Shown in pieces: positions 1 to 7,059 of a stretch of 64,000 nt of DNA. The stretch spans positions 248,001 through 312,000 of the forward strand of contig RKSN01000001.1 of NCBI GenBank assembly GCA_005518185.1, given 5' to 3'. Position numbers and translations under genes: made by a program. This DNA comes from Chakrabartia godavariana. Its GTDB lineage: Bacteria > Pseudomonadota > Alphaproteobacteria > Sphingomonadales > Sphingomonadaceae. A model generated the notes under the pieces. It ran no database searches. It saw only the letters and a program-made list of their open reading frames with translations, and had not been told where the DNA came from. The stretch's first letter is position 1. Each line of letters opens with the position of its first letter.

Positions 1-61
1 GACAGGCATCGGCATCGACGAGGATGCGGGGGTTGGCGGGCGGGGCAGGGGCAGGGTCCAT
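1..61 (-). CDS. UPF0178 (YaiI/YqxD) family protein, N-terminal fragment
   Basis: The reverse strand from 61 opens with ATG and reads about 20 codons to the window edge, a proline/alanine-rich start followed by ILVDADACP. The VDADACP signature is the N-terminal beta-strand of UPF0178 (YaiI/YqxD) proteins, which have a PIN-like fold; their biochemical role is not settled. Only this piece is present, so nothing can be said about the rest of the gene. Confidence 0.7.
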   Translation of the reverse strand, partial: MDPAPAPPANPRILVDADAC

Positions 62-131
62 GCCGCGCCTCTTGCCCGATTGCGCGCGGCCTTGCATCAA
101 AATCTGGCGGGCGGCGCTTGCCCTCCCCCAG

Positions 132-153
132 CCCCTCCCGCCTGCGGGAGGGG
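132..153. repeat. Short perfect inverted repeat in intergenic region
   Basis: A 10-bp stem (cccctcccgc / gcgggagggg) with a 2-base loop lies in the 200-base gap between the UPF0178 gene and the small membrane-protein pair. It resembles the GC-rich dispersed repeats of sphingomonads. It has no T-run, so it is not a convincing terminator. Confidence 0.6.
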
Positions 154-265
154 AGATGCGCCCAAAGCCCCATCCGCCATGCGGGCGGGGCTGCCACGCC
201 CCGCAAACCACGCTATGACGGTGCCGGAGCGCGCGGGCAGGCATCCGCGCGGGAGGGTGCGTGCC

Positions 266-670
266 ATGTCGCAAGCCGAGATCTTCAACCTGATCCAGCA
301 GGTGCAGGATCAATATGCCGCGCTGTTTGCGCAGGTCATAACGATCAACTTCGCGATGATTGTCGCGGTCTTCTACTTCCTGCACCGCACCTCGCTGCGC
401 TTCCGGATGGCGGCGTTCCTGTTCTATATCACGGGGATGCTGGCGCTGGTCGGCATGATGCTCCACGCCGCCAATGTGAAGGCCTTCGCGCTCGCCGCGC
501 TGTCCGCCATTCCCGCGGGGAACCGGGGCAGCGTGGTCGCCGCCTATCTCGCCTTTCAGGACAGCTGGCTGGCCAAGGCGAGCGCGCTGTTTCAGAACGC
601 CTCGGTCTGGCTGCTCCTCGGGGTGGTTTTCTACATGCTCTTTGTCTGGCGCAATCCGGAGGCCCAATGA
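266..670 (+). CDS. Small three-helix membrane protein, unknown function
   Basis: 134 residues. The ATG at 266 was preferred to upstream starts because GGGAGG lies about 10 bases before it and the protein then begins with an amphipathic MSQAEIFNLIQ stretch. Three hydrophobic segments are seen at about 22-40, 48-67 and 113-128. No known catalytic motif is visible. Its stop overlaps the start of the next membrane protein (ATGA), so the two are probably co-translated and may form one complex. Inner-membrane location is inferred from the helices. Confidence 0.7.
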   Translation: MSQAEIFNLIQQVQDQYAALFAQVITINFAMIVAVFYFLHRTSLRFRMAAFLFYITGMLALVGMMLHAANVKAFALAALSAIPAGNRGSVVAAYLAFQDSWLAKASALFQNASVWLLLGVVFYMLFVWRNPEAQ

Positions 671-1017
671 CCAACGCGACCCGCTTGAGCGCCCTCTGGC
701 GCCCCTTTTTCGGCCTTGCCGCCGCCTATAATCTCGTCATCGGCGGCGCGGCGCTCGCCCATGCCGCCGCCCCCGTCAATGACCGCATTGTCGGGCTGCT
801 CGTCGCCTGTTTCGGGATTGTCTATGCGCTCGTCGGCTGGCGGCCGGATCGGTTCGGGCCGGTGCTCTGGGCGGGGATCGCGGGCAAGCTCGGCATTGTC
901 GCGCTGCTGCTGCCTGCGGTGATTGCGGGCGCGGCGCCGGCGGGGACGGGCGTGATCCTTGGCGGCGATGCGCTCTTTACGGCGGGCTTTCTGCTGTTCC
1001 TCTTCCGGCGGCGCTGA
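667..1017 (+). CDS. Small four-helix membrane protein, unknown function
   Basis: 116 residues beginning at the ATG that overlaps the previous stop by four bases. About four hydrophobic segments (roughly 13-33, 40-57, 66-90 and 98-113) fill nearly the whole chain, which ends in RRR, suggesting a cytoplasmic C-terminus. No domain is recognised. The overlap with the preceding membrane protein is the only functional hint: the two are one translational unit. Confidence 0.7.
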   Translation: MTNATRLSALWRPFFGLAAAYNLVIGGAALAHAAAPVNDRIVGLLVACFGIVYALVGWRPDRFGPVLWAGIAGKLGIVALLLPAVIAGAAPAGTGVILGGDALFTAGFLLFLFRRR

Positions 1018-1032
1018 TCGGCGGGCGGGGGG

Positions 1033-1701
1033 CTAGAGCACCTTCCCCAGAATCCTGCCGGGATTGGCGCGCAGCGCGGCTTCCTCATTGCCCATATAGC
1101 TGAAGATGCCGCGCATCGCCTGTGCGGTCACATGGTCGGTGAGCCCGTCGCCTGTCAGGCCGAGGCCGCCGAGCAGTCGCCCCGCGCTGCCCAGCCTGGC
1201 GAGCTGATCGAACGCGCCGACCTTGGTGAGCGCGGACGCGATCAGCGGGCGGACCTTGGTCCCCAGCTCCACACCCGCCGTCCGCTCCAGAAAGCTGGTG
1301 CCGCCACGCCGGTCGGTGACAAGGCCGGGCACATCGGTGATCTTCAGGCCGGAGATCGCGCTGCGGAAGACGGGCTTGGCCTCGCCCGCGGCCAGGCTCG
1401 CCGCATCGTTGAGCGAGCGGGTGAGCTTGGTCGTCAGGCCAAGCCTGTCGCCCCCGTCGAGCAGCTTGCGCGCCAGCTTCCCATTTGTGCCGGGCAGGAG
1501 GATGCGGATCGCCACGTCGCGGTTAAAGCCGTCGGGCGCGGCGAGCTTGGTCAGCGCGCTGTCGGACGCATTGCCGAGCAGCCGGGTCAGCCCCAGCCCG
1601 TCGAGCAGCCCGGCCGCCGTGCCCCGCCCCGGAAGGAGCATCCCGGCCCCCAGCAGAAGCCCGCCCGTCACCGCTGCGCGTCGTGTGAAATCGTCCGTCA
1701 T
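1033..1701 (-). CDS. DUF4197 family secreted protein
   Basis: 222 residues from ATG 1701, preceded by GGGAGAGCGGG. The N-terminus has a twin-arginine-like signal (TRRAAVTGG then a hydrophobic run to about residue 29). The body matches DUF4197: a DALTKL-like start, the AIRILLP segment near residue 65, and a C-terminal block ending in a short hydrophobic tail. Members are periplasmic or envelope-associated proteins without assigned activity. It converges on the membrane-protein pair with only 15 bases between the stops. Confidence 0.75.
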   Translation of the reverse strand: MTDDFTRRAAVTGGLLLGAGMLLPGRGTAAGLLDGLGLTRLLGNASDSALTKLAAPDGFNRDVAIRILLPGTNGKLARKLLDGGDRLGLTTKLTRSLNDAASLAAGEAKPVFRSAISGLKITDVPGLVTDRRGGTSFLERTAGVELGTKVRPLIASALTKVGAFDQLARLGSAGRLLGGLGLTGDGLTDHVTAQAMRGIFSYMGNEEAALRANPGRILGKVL

Positions 1702-1805
1702 CCCGCTCTCCCGCTCAAGTCGCGGGGCGATGCTATGCCGCAGAAATCTGCCGTGCAACGCCGCTGCGTCAAGCCTCTGAAGGCGAACGAAAAGCCCTGA
1801 TCGGA

Positions 1806-1837
1806 AAAGCCCCGCCGGGCGGACCAGGCGGGGCTTT
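1806..1837 (-). terminator. Rho-independent terminator
   Basis: A perfect 11-bp stem (aaagccccgcc / ggcggggcttt) with a 10-base loop, followed on the minus strand by a short T-run. It lies 60 bases downstream of the small secreted protein gene (1897-2184), which it most likely terminates. A/T at the stem base makes it potentially bidirectional. Confidence 0.75.
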
Positions 1838-1896
1838 GCGTGTCCGGCGGCAGGGACACTGGGAGAGGACCCCCCGCCGCCGGAAGGGAGGCTGGC

Positions 1897-2184
1897 TTAG
1901 CGCGCGGCGACTTCGACGATGCCCGTGATCGGCTTCACTTCGGACAGCCTGAAGGCGACCGGCTGATTGTTGAAATGGCCCTCGACCATGTACTTCGACA
2001 CGGCGAGCTTGAAGGGGACGCCGGCCGAGGTTGCGCCCGCGATGATGCGGCCCTTGGCGGTGTCGGTGACGGTGTAGCTGTATTCGGTGCCCTTGTGCGC
2101 GATGGTGACGGTCTCACCCGCGCAGGCGATGCCCGGAATGGCGAGCGAAAGGGCGGCGGCAAAGTTGATGAAAGTGCGGATCAT
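1897..2184 (-). CDS. Small secreted hypothetical protein
   Basis: 95 residues. The first 22 form a signal peptide (MIRTFINFAAALSLAIPGIACA), so the mature protein of about 72 residues should be periplasmic. The mature part is rich in beta-type residues (TVTIAHKGTEYSYTVTD) and resembles small single-domain beta proteins. No family is recognised. GGAAGGA lies about 8 bases before the ATG, and a strong terminator follows, so it is a monocistronic gene. Confidence 0.65.
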   Translation of the reverse strand: MIRTFINFAAALSLAIPGIACAGETVTIAHKGTEYSYTVTDTAKGRIIAGATSAGVPFKLAVSKYMVEGHFNNQPVAFRLSEVKPITGIVEVAAR

Positions 2185-2407
2185 GAGAACATTCCTTCCC
2201 TGCTGGTGAATGAAGTCCTCCTACACGGCCGTTTCTGTTGTGCAGCGCAACATATGGGTCGGTCTTCGGATGCGGCAACTGCATTCTCTGCCTTCGCGGG
2301 TGCAGCAATTGCATCTGAGGAGAAGCGGGCAAGGACCAGCCAGCGTGGACAAATTCGCCTTCACACCACGTCGCCCCATGCCTGACACGGGGCGACGGGC
2401 TTGGGGG

Positions 2408-2453
2408 AGGGAACCGTACAAAGCCCCCGCGCCTCCGCGTCTTCGCGTGAACC
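2408..2453. repeat. Dispersed GC-rich repeat, copy 1
   Basis: The 46 bases here match 5354-5399 closely: the shared core runs from gggaaccg(t/c)acaaagcc to cgcgtgaacc, with repeated cctccgcgt units. The stretch 2185-2459 holds no gene that can be supported; apart from this repeat it contains the upstream region of the secreted protein at 2184. Confidence 0.6.
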
Positions 2454-2459
2454 TGAGGC

Positions 2460-2954
2460 TCAGCCGAACATATACCGCATCTTCACCGCAATCGCGCCGC
2501 CGCCGCCGGGCGCGGTGGAAAAGAGCGACTTGTCCCACCCCGGCATCCCGCCCGGATTGTTGGACACGCCCACCCCTTCGGTCGGCATCCCGATAAAGTT
2601 GTGGCCCATCTTCCCGTCGCCATTCTCGTCATGCTCGATGGTGACGGCATAGCGGCCGGGCGCGACATCGGGAAAGCGGACGTCCATCGACGTGGCCGAC
2701 ACGGGCAGGGTGACGCGCAGCGCCGTCCGGCTCTTCGCGCAGGACGGGAAGCCCGCCTTGTCACGCCACAGGCACGCGATGATCCGCCCCTTGGTCGAAT
2801 GCAGCCCCGACACCGCGACAGAAAGCGACGCACCCCCCTGCGGCCCAACCCCGGCGACCGCCGCCCCGGTGATCAGGGGTGCGGCGAGCAGAGCGACCGG
2901 CAGCACAAAGCCTGCCACCCGCGCAAGGGAGGGGAGAGGGGACAAGGACGACAT
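2460..2954 (-). CDS. DUF2141 domain-containing secreted protein
   Basis: 164 residues with a hydrophobic signal region (about 14-35) and a DUF2141 domain covering the rest. Diagnostic pieces are the GRIIACLW strand, the APGRYAVTIEHDENGDGKM segment and the GVGVSNN motif. DUF2141 proteins are exported beta-rich proteins of unknown role; the DENGDGK segment looks like a calcium-type loop, but binding is not shown. GGAG precedes the ATG by 8 bases. It runs opposite to the AT-richer gene at 3124. Confidence 0.8.
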   Translation of the reverse strand: MSSLSPLPSLARVAGFVLPVALLAAPLITGAAVAGVGPQGGASLSVAVSGLHSTKGRIIACLWRDKAGFPSCAKSRTALRVTLPVSATSMDVRFPDVAPGRYAVTIEHDENGDGKMGHNFIGMPTEGVGVSNNPGGMPGWDKSLFSTAPGGGGAIAVKMRYMFG

Positions 2955-3040
2955 GAATGAGGCTCCGTAAGGTGGGATTACGGAGGTGAGACGGCACGGA
3001 GAGGTGGGCGCCTCAGCTGGGTAAGCTCAAATATCTCTAG

Positions 3041-3123
3041 TTGACTGAATTGCGCGCAATTTCAGACTAGGTTGACCATACCCAAAATAATTATAGGTTG
3101 ATTTAGAACTATGGGGTAAATCA
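3041..3123 (+). promoter_or_regulatory. AT-rich promoter region with 14-bp palindrome
   Basis: The sequence changes from GC-rich to AT-rich here. It contains TTGACT (3041), the perfect palindrome aattgcgcgcaatt (3048-3061), TTGACC (3072-3077) and, 16 bases on, TAGGTT. TTGACC/TAGGTT is a plausible sigma-70-type promoter for the gene at 3124, and the palindrome upstream could bind a dimeric regulator. The binding protein is unknown. Confidence 0.35.
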
Positions 3124-4056
3124 ATGTCCGAGATTAGGCACAAGATAGAATACTCAGCGAGTGGTGTTCCTCTTTCTGACGTAATATCAGCTTTGCAGTC
3201 GCATCAGAGGTTGCTGCCAAAAGCCGTCAATGCACTAACCGCATTGGCCCCCGGGGCCGAGATACGAGTCGTTAGGATTACCGTCGATGAGATTAGAGCA
3301 GGATCACTCATATTCGATCTGCTTCTTGAACTTTATGGAGTATACCAACACGATGTAGATAGAGTCACGGTCGAAGGGATCGAGTCATTGCTCGGGGTTG
3401 ATGTGCCGAAGGAATACGAAGCCTTGGTCACTCTCATGATGATCGGGGTTGTTTTCTTTGTTTCGCGCTGGGCTTATGATACTGTTAAATCAAAGAAAAA
3501 TGAGCCGGCACCGGGAATACACATAACCGGGGACTACAATCGTGTAATCAACATCATTGCTGGGAAACTGCAAATTACGGCGAACGAAGTGGAGGGGGCC
3601 ATCGCTCAAGCTGTTCAGCCTTCACGTGTGCGCACATTGATTAATGCTGTTGCGGCCTTCTTCCGTCCAGCGCGGACCCAACCCGGCAGCACAATCAAAG
3701 GCGGCGGCTTCGAAGTTTCCCCGGATGCGATTGCCGAATTTCCGTCGGAAGCCGATTTGAAGGCAATTGACGAAACGGAGATGATCAATCTGCCGGATAC
3801 GCTCATTGATATACGTGCTCTAGACAAAGACCGTGGTGAGCGAGGATGGGCGGCAAAGATCGTCGGACGGCCCGACTTCGACTTTTCTCGCCTTCCAATG
3901 GACCTCTATCCGACAGTCAATGCTCCTGAACTCGCCAAACTCGACAAGGTGAGGGCGGACCTCGTTGTGGAAATGAAACGTGACGGAAGCGGCGAATTGC
4001 GGCCCAAGCGTCTGCATCTATTGGCCTACAGAGAAATCGAAACGCCGCCAAAATAA
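3124..4056 (+). CDS. Orphan hypothetical protein with one membrane segment (accessory gene)
   Basis: 310 residues; no family is recognised with confidence. The first 95 residues are a mixed alpha/beta region (MSEIRHKIEY..., VRITVDEIRAGSLIFDLLLEL). The layout of short beta-strands followed by a hydrophobic segment at about 103-120 (LVTLMMIGVVFFVSRWAY) recalls uncharacterised accessory proteins often found on islands. The C-terminal 180 residues are soluble, with prolines and acidic residues. Codon use is clearly less GC-biased than in neighbours (many ATA, TTA, AGA), which suggests recent transfer. It stands alone, with its own AT-rich promoter region. Confidence 0.65.
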   Translation: MSEIRHKIEYSASGVPLSDVISALQSHQRLLPKAVNALTALAPGAEIRVVRITVDEIRAGSLIFDLLLELYGVYQHDVDRVTVEGIESLLGVDVPKEYEALVTLMMIGVVFFVSRWAYDTVKSKKNEPAPGIHITGDYNRVINIIAGKLQITANEVEGAIAQAVQPSRVRTLINAVAAFFRPARTQPGSTIKGGGFEVSPDAIAEFPSEADLKAIDETEMINLPDTLIDIRALDKDRGERGWAAKIVGRPDFDFSRLPMDLYPTVNAPELAKLDKVRADLVVEMKRDGSGELRPKRLHLLAYREIETPPK

Positions 4057-4123
4057 CAGTCGAGGCAGCGCTAACGCATTTGTAACTTTCCTACATCGTT
4101 CTCTTTATGTTCTAATCCATCGG

Positions 4124-5113
4124 ATGAGCCACACATCCGAGTCCCCCACCGCCGCCGCCGGTTTCGGCATTCCCTCCACACTTGACCATGACGATCAGCC
4201 CGATCTTCCCTTTGCCTCGCCGCTGCCGCGCGCGGAGCGGCCGTTTCTGGAGGAAGACGAAAACCCTTTCGCCTTTGATCATGTCTCCCTGCGCTTCCGC
4301 CATGATGGCTGGACGCCGGAACGGCAGGAGCGGTTTATCGAGGCGCTGGCGGCGACCGGCTGTGTCGAGCAGGCCGCGCGCGCCGTGGGGAAGAGCGTCT
4401 CGTCCGCTTATGCGCTGAAGACGCGGGCCGAGGCGCGGCCCTTCCGCCTTGCGTGGGAGGCAGCACTTGAGGTCGGCATCAAGCGCCTGTCCGAAGCGGC
4501 CTTGTCGCGCGCGATCCACGGCGTGGCCCAGCCGATCTTCTACAAGGGCGAACAGGTGGGCGAACGCCGCCATTATGATGAGCGGCTGACCATGTTCCTG
4601 CTGCGCTACCGCGACCCTGCGCGCTTCGGCCCCTGGATCGACCGCGTCGACAGCGTCGAAGAGAAATTCGACGGCGCCCCCATGCTGCTCCGCCAGCTCC
4701 TCAACCGCATGGTCGACAAACTCTTCGGGGAGGCCGGGGAGGACGCGTTCGATCGCGCCGTGGCGCGCGGCGAGCTGCCCGAGGACGCGCCGGAGCCAGA
4801 GGACGAGGACGAGGATTGGGACGAGGAGGTCGAAGACGAAAACGAAGACGAAGACGACGCAACGCCGTGCTCTGGACCTGATCCGGAGCCCATGGCGGGG
4901 GCGGTGACGCCGCGGGAAGATGGGCTCCGGCGCGCGCCCGGGGCACAGGGCGATACATATGGGGATGACCGTCGCCCCGGCGCAGGCCGGGGCCACTTTG
5001 AGGAAATGGCGCCTGACTCTCCGAGCGGCCCCGGCCTCCGCCGGGGCGACGGGGTGGGGGCAGACCCCGATCGCCGCTGGCGGGCGCCGGAGCCGCGGGT
5101 GCGGTCGCTTTAG
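4124..5113 (+). CDS. Helix-turn-helix protein with acidic region and repeat-derived tail
   Basis: 329 residues from ATG 4124. Residues about 60-110 (GWTPERQERFIEALA...VEQAARAVGKSVSSAYALKTR) form a putative HTH of the kind seen in many sphingomonad hypothetical proteins. Residues about 110-190 contain a conserved-looking ALSRAIHG/RDPARFGPW block. From about 215 the chain becomes extremely acidic (EDEDEDWDEEVEDENEDED). The last 75 residues are encoded by an intergenic-type inverted repeat (4970-5051), so the ancestral stop has probably been lost. DNA binding is an inference; no target is known. Confidence 0.6.
   Translation: MSHTSESPTAAAGFGIPSTLDHDDQPDLPFASPLPRAERPFLEEDENPFAFDHVSLRFRHDGWTPERQERFIEALAATGCVEQAARAVGKSVSSAYALKTRAEARPFRLAWEAALEVGIKRLSEAALSRAIHGVAQPIFYKGEQVGERRHYDERLTMFLLRYRDPARFGPWIDRVDSVEEKFDGAPMLLRQLLNRMVDKLFGEAGEDAFDRAVARGELPEDAPEPEDEDEDWDEEVEDENEDEDDATPCSGPDPEPMAGAVTPREDGLRRAPGAQGDTYGDDRRPGAGRGHFEEMAPDSPSGPGLRRGDGVGADPDRRWRAPEPRVRSL
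4970..5051. repeat. Long inverted repeat inside the 3' end of the HTH gene
   Basis: The 25-base arms 4970-4994 and 5027-5051 are reverse complements with one mismatch (core gtcgccccggcg ... cgccggggcgac), separated by 32 bases. This is a dispersed repeat type common between genes in sphingomonads. Here it is translated as the C-terminal tail of the HTH protein. Confidence 0.8.
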
Positions 5114-5185
5114 GGCGTGCACGCATTTCTGCGGCGTGAGGCCCTCAACTTCCTCCACTTCCACACCTTCCGGCATAACTTTGGA

Positions 5186-5400
5186 GGGGTTCACGCGGAG
5201 GAGCACAGACGCGGAGGGGTATGTCCCACCTCCCGTCATCCTGAACTTGGTTCAGGATCCATGCCGCACAGGCGGGCGCAGCTTTGAAGGTCGGCGCGTG
5301 CTTCAACGTCACGGCATGGATGCTGAAACAAGTTCAGCATGACGAAAACGCGAAGGGAACCGCACAAAGCCTCCGCGTCCCCGCGTCTCCGCGTGAACCC
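5186..5400. repeat. Nested composite repeat region
   Basis: The 383-base gap 5114-5497 holds no supportable gene. Outer arms 5186-5219 (ggggttcacgcggagg...) and 5371-5400 (cctccgcgt...gcgtgaaccc) are inverted relative to each other, and the right arm is part of the 46-base repeat also present at 2408-2453. Between them lies the 111-base element 5234-5344, described separately. The arrangement looks like one repeat inserted within another. Confidence 0.65.
5234..5344. repeat. Sphingomonad-type 111-bp hairpin element, copy 1
   Basis: The left half cgtcatcctgaacttggttc and right half gttcagcatgacg form a long imperfect inverted repeat with smaller palindromes inside each half (cctgaac...gttcagg). 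A near-identical 112-base copy is at 63561-63672. I recall this repeat type as frequent between genes of many Sphingomonadales. Confidence 0.8.
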
Positions 5401-5497
5401 TCGCGCGGCGTAGAGTGGGAAAAACGGGGTGGCGGAAAAAACGGGGCGGCGGGGTCGCAGGTCGCCGCCCCGGCACGGGCTGGATGGGGCGCGCGGC

Positions 5498-5818
5498 TCA
5501 GTTGCCGCGCTGGCCGTCGTGCTTCTGGTGGTAGATGTTGGCGCTGGCGCGGTCCTGCATCTGTTCCAGGCGCAGGCGTTCGGCCTTGGTCAGGCCCGGT
5601 CCGTCGGCGCGGCTGCGCGCCTCATAGGCGGCGATATGCCCCTGCTGGCGCTGGAGGCGGTTGACCTCGCGCGCGGTGAGGGTGCCGTTGCTGATGCCCG
5701 CGTCGATGCGCTGCTGCTGCTTGGCCTGACGCTGGTTGATGCGGGCCTCGGCCGGGCTGGCAAGCGCGGTCGTCGTCATGCCGGCGATGAGGAAGGCGAG
5801 AAGGGGTCGGGTACGCAT
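5498..5818 (-). CDS. Small secreted glutamine/arginine-rich protein
   Basis: 106 residues. The signal peptide spans about 1-26 (ends SPAEA), so the mature protein is probably periplasmic. The mature chain is almost entirely helical and charged (RQAKQQQRIDAGISNGTLT, RLQRQQGHIAAYEARSRADG, LEQMQDRASANIYHQKHDGQ), with a repeated helix-loop-helix feel that can suggest EF-hand-like pairs, though no complete calcium loop is visible. No function is known. It is a single gene with a 409-base upstream gap. Confidence 0.65.
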   Translation of the reverse strand: MRTRPLLAFLIAGMTTTALASPAEARINQRQAKQQQRIDAGISNGTLTAREVNRLQRQQGHIAAYEARSRADGPGLTKAERLRLEQMQDRASANIYHQKHDGQRGN

Positions 5819-5960
5819 GTGACGTGTCTCCTGTGTCCGGACCGTCGCGGGGTCGCAGATGCGGCGGTCTCTTCCAGCCAAACGGACGGGCCGCAAAAAC
5901 CCTTCACATGCTGGTGCGGATTTTACGGCCCCGGTGTGGAAGCATCGGAAAGGAAAGCGT

Positions 5961-5995
5961 AAAAAAAGGGCGAGGCCAGTTGTGTGGCCCCGCCC
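5961..5995 (-). terminator. Strong rho-independent terminator on the minus strand
   Basis: The stem gggcgaggcca / tggccccgccc (11 bp with one G-T pair, 6-base loop) is followed on the minus strand by seven Ts (the A-run at 5961-5967). It lies 230 bases beyond the stop of the PhnA-like gene, so it ends either a long 3' UTR or a separate small transcript from 6000-6220. Confidence 0.8.
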
Positions 5996-6150
5996 GGGAA
6001 GTGTGTTGGTCGTACAAAGACAGTGCGCCGGAGGGCAAAGGGGGGGGGAGAACGCCTGGCCGAGCGTCTGTCCCTCCGGCAGCCAGAGAAGTGGTTTCCC
6101 GCTTCCGGCACCCTTATCCCTCCAATTCGCAACCAAAGCCTTAAAATCGC
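5996..6150 (-). ncRNA. Candidate structured small RNA or 3' UTR
   Basis: The gap 5819-6227 has no credible coding region. On the minus strand, upstream of the strong terminator, several stems can be drawn: a gaag..cttc hairpin with a GAAA loop and one mismatch (6090s), and a gccggaggg/ccctccggc stem that encloses an acgc/gcgt hairpin. Together with the seven-T terminator this suggests a stable RNA. No convincing -35/-10 pair was found, so the 5' end is undetermined and processing from the PhnA-like mRNA is equally possible. It does not match a 6S, SRP or tmRNA pattern that I know. Confidence 0.3.
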
Positions 6151-6227
6151 AAGGGAAATGGTCCGAAATGGCGTCAATTCCACGTCCATCGAAACCATAA
6201 TGGTGTGAAGGGCGCGGGTGTTGCGGC

Positions 6228-6545
6228 TCAGCGCTTGCGGACGAACTCCGCGCGCAGGACGAGGCCCTTGATCCCGTCAAACTTGCAGTCGATTTCCTGC
6301 GGGTCGCCGGTCAGGCGGATCGACTTGATGAGCGTGCCGCGCTTCAGCGTCTGGCCCGCACCCTTCACGGTCAGATCCTTGATCAGCGTGACCTGATCGC
6401 CATCGGCCAGAAGATTGCCGACCGCATCGCGGACCTCGACGCCGTCGGCCTGGCTGGCTGCGGCCTGCTTTGCCGCCAGCTCGCTCGCCGGCATCCACTC
6501 CCCGCTTTCCTCGTCATAGACATAGTCTTCATCTTCGCCGGACAT
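6228..6545 (-). CDS. PhnA C-terminal domain protein (alkylphosphonate-utilisation family)
   Basis: 105 residues from ATG 6545, preceded by GGGAG. The C-terminal half matches the PhnA domain very well: VRDAVGNLLADGDQVTLIKD, then KGAGQTLKRGT and IKGLVLRAEFV. Classical PhnA/YjdM proteins start with a Cys4 zinc ribbon; here that region is replaced by an acidic segment (SGEDEDYVYDEESGEW) without cysteines. Despite the name, the family is not an established phosphonate enzyme, so a role in phosphonate metabolism should not be assumed, and no phn genes are nearby. Confidence 0.8.
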   Translation of the reverse strand: MSGEDEDYVYDEESGEWMPASELAAKQAAASQADGVEVRDAVGNLLADGDQVTLIKDLTVKGAGQTLKRGTLIKSIRLTGDPQEIDCKFDGIKGLVLRAEFVRKR

Positions 6546-6675
6546 TGGAAACTCCCTTTCGCGCGCTGCCCTAGCCGGTCCCGCCCGCAAACGCCAGAAA
6601 TGCGCGGAAGCGTCTGGAACAATGGCAGAATTCCGGTGTTCGCAATAAAACAGGCGACACAGGAGAAGATGTCAC

Positions 6676-7038
6676 ATGGCAAGGGAAGCGGGTGGCAAGA
6701 CGTCGGGCGGCACGCCTTCGGCCAAGAAAGGTTCGGCCGGGAAGGCTGCGGCAAAGTCCGGCAGCGACCGTCCATCCCGACGGGGCGGGGCCAACAATGC
6801 GCTCAACCAGAAAGTCGGATATTCGGACGAACTGGCAGAGATCGTCGGCAAGCCGCCCATGGCGCGCTCCGAGATCACGTCAAAGCTCTGGGACTATATC
6901 CGCAAGAAGGATTTGCAGGCGAAGGACGACCGCCGCCAGATTGAGCCGGATGCGCCTCTGGCCAAGGTCATCGGCAAGGACCGCATTTCGATGTTCAAGA
7001 TGACCGCCGCGGTCAACAAGCATATCGAGAAGGGATAA
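6676..7038 (+). CDS. SWIB/MDM2 domain protein
   Basis: 120 residues. The first 40 are basic and low-complexity (lysine, glycine, serine, alanine), suited to nucleic-acid contact. Residues about 43-118 form a SWIB domain (ELAEIVGKPPMARSEITSKLWDYI, KDDRRQIEPDAPLAKVIG, ISMFKMTAAVNKHI). Bacterial SWIB proteins resemble those of chlamydiae and plants, where fusions to topoisomerase suggest a chromatin or nucleoid role; the function in free-living bacteria is unproven. AGGAGA precedes the start. Transcribed alone, away from the PhnA-like gene. Confidence 0.85.
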   Translation: MAREAGGKTSGGTPSAKKGSAGKAAAKSGSDRPSRRGGANNALNQKVGYSDELAEIVGKPPMARSEITSKLWDYIRKKDLQAKDDRRQIEPDAPLAKVIGKDRISMFKMTAAVNKHIEKG

Positions 7039-7059
7039 GGGCGCGGGCGCCCTCGTGCG

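Noticed and set aside
4112-5239. Minus-strand frame opposite the HTH gene
   Set aside because: The plus frame has an HTH and a recognisable sphingomonad family pattern; the minus frame reads as arginine- and valine-rich shadow through repeats.
5186-5400. CRISPR-like array in the repeat cluster
   Set aside because: The repeats are few, inverted, and of different types, without regular spacers or cas genes.
5996-6220. 6S RNA at the minus-strand terminator
   Set aside because: The ends do not pair to form the long bubble-containing hairpin of 6S RNA, and the neighbours are not those usual for ssrS.
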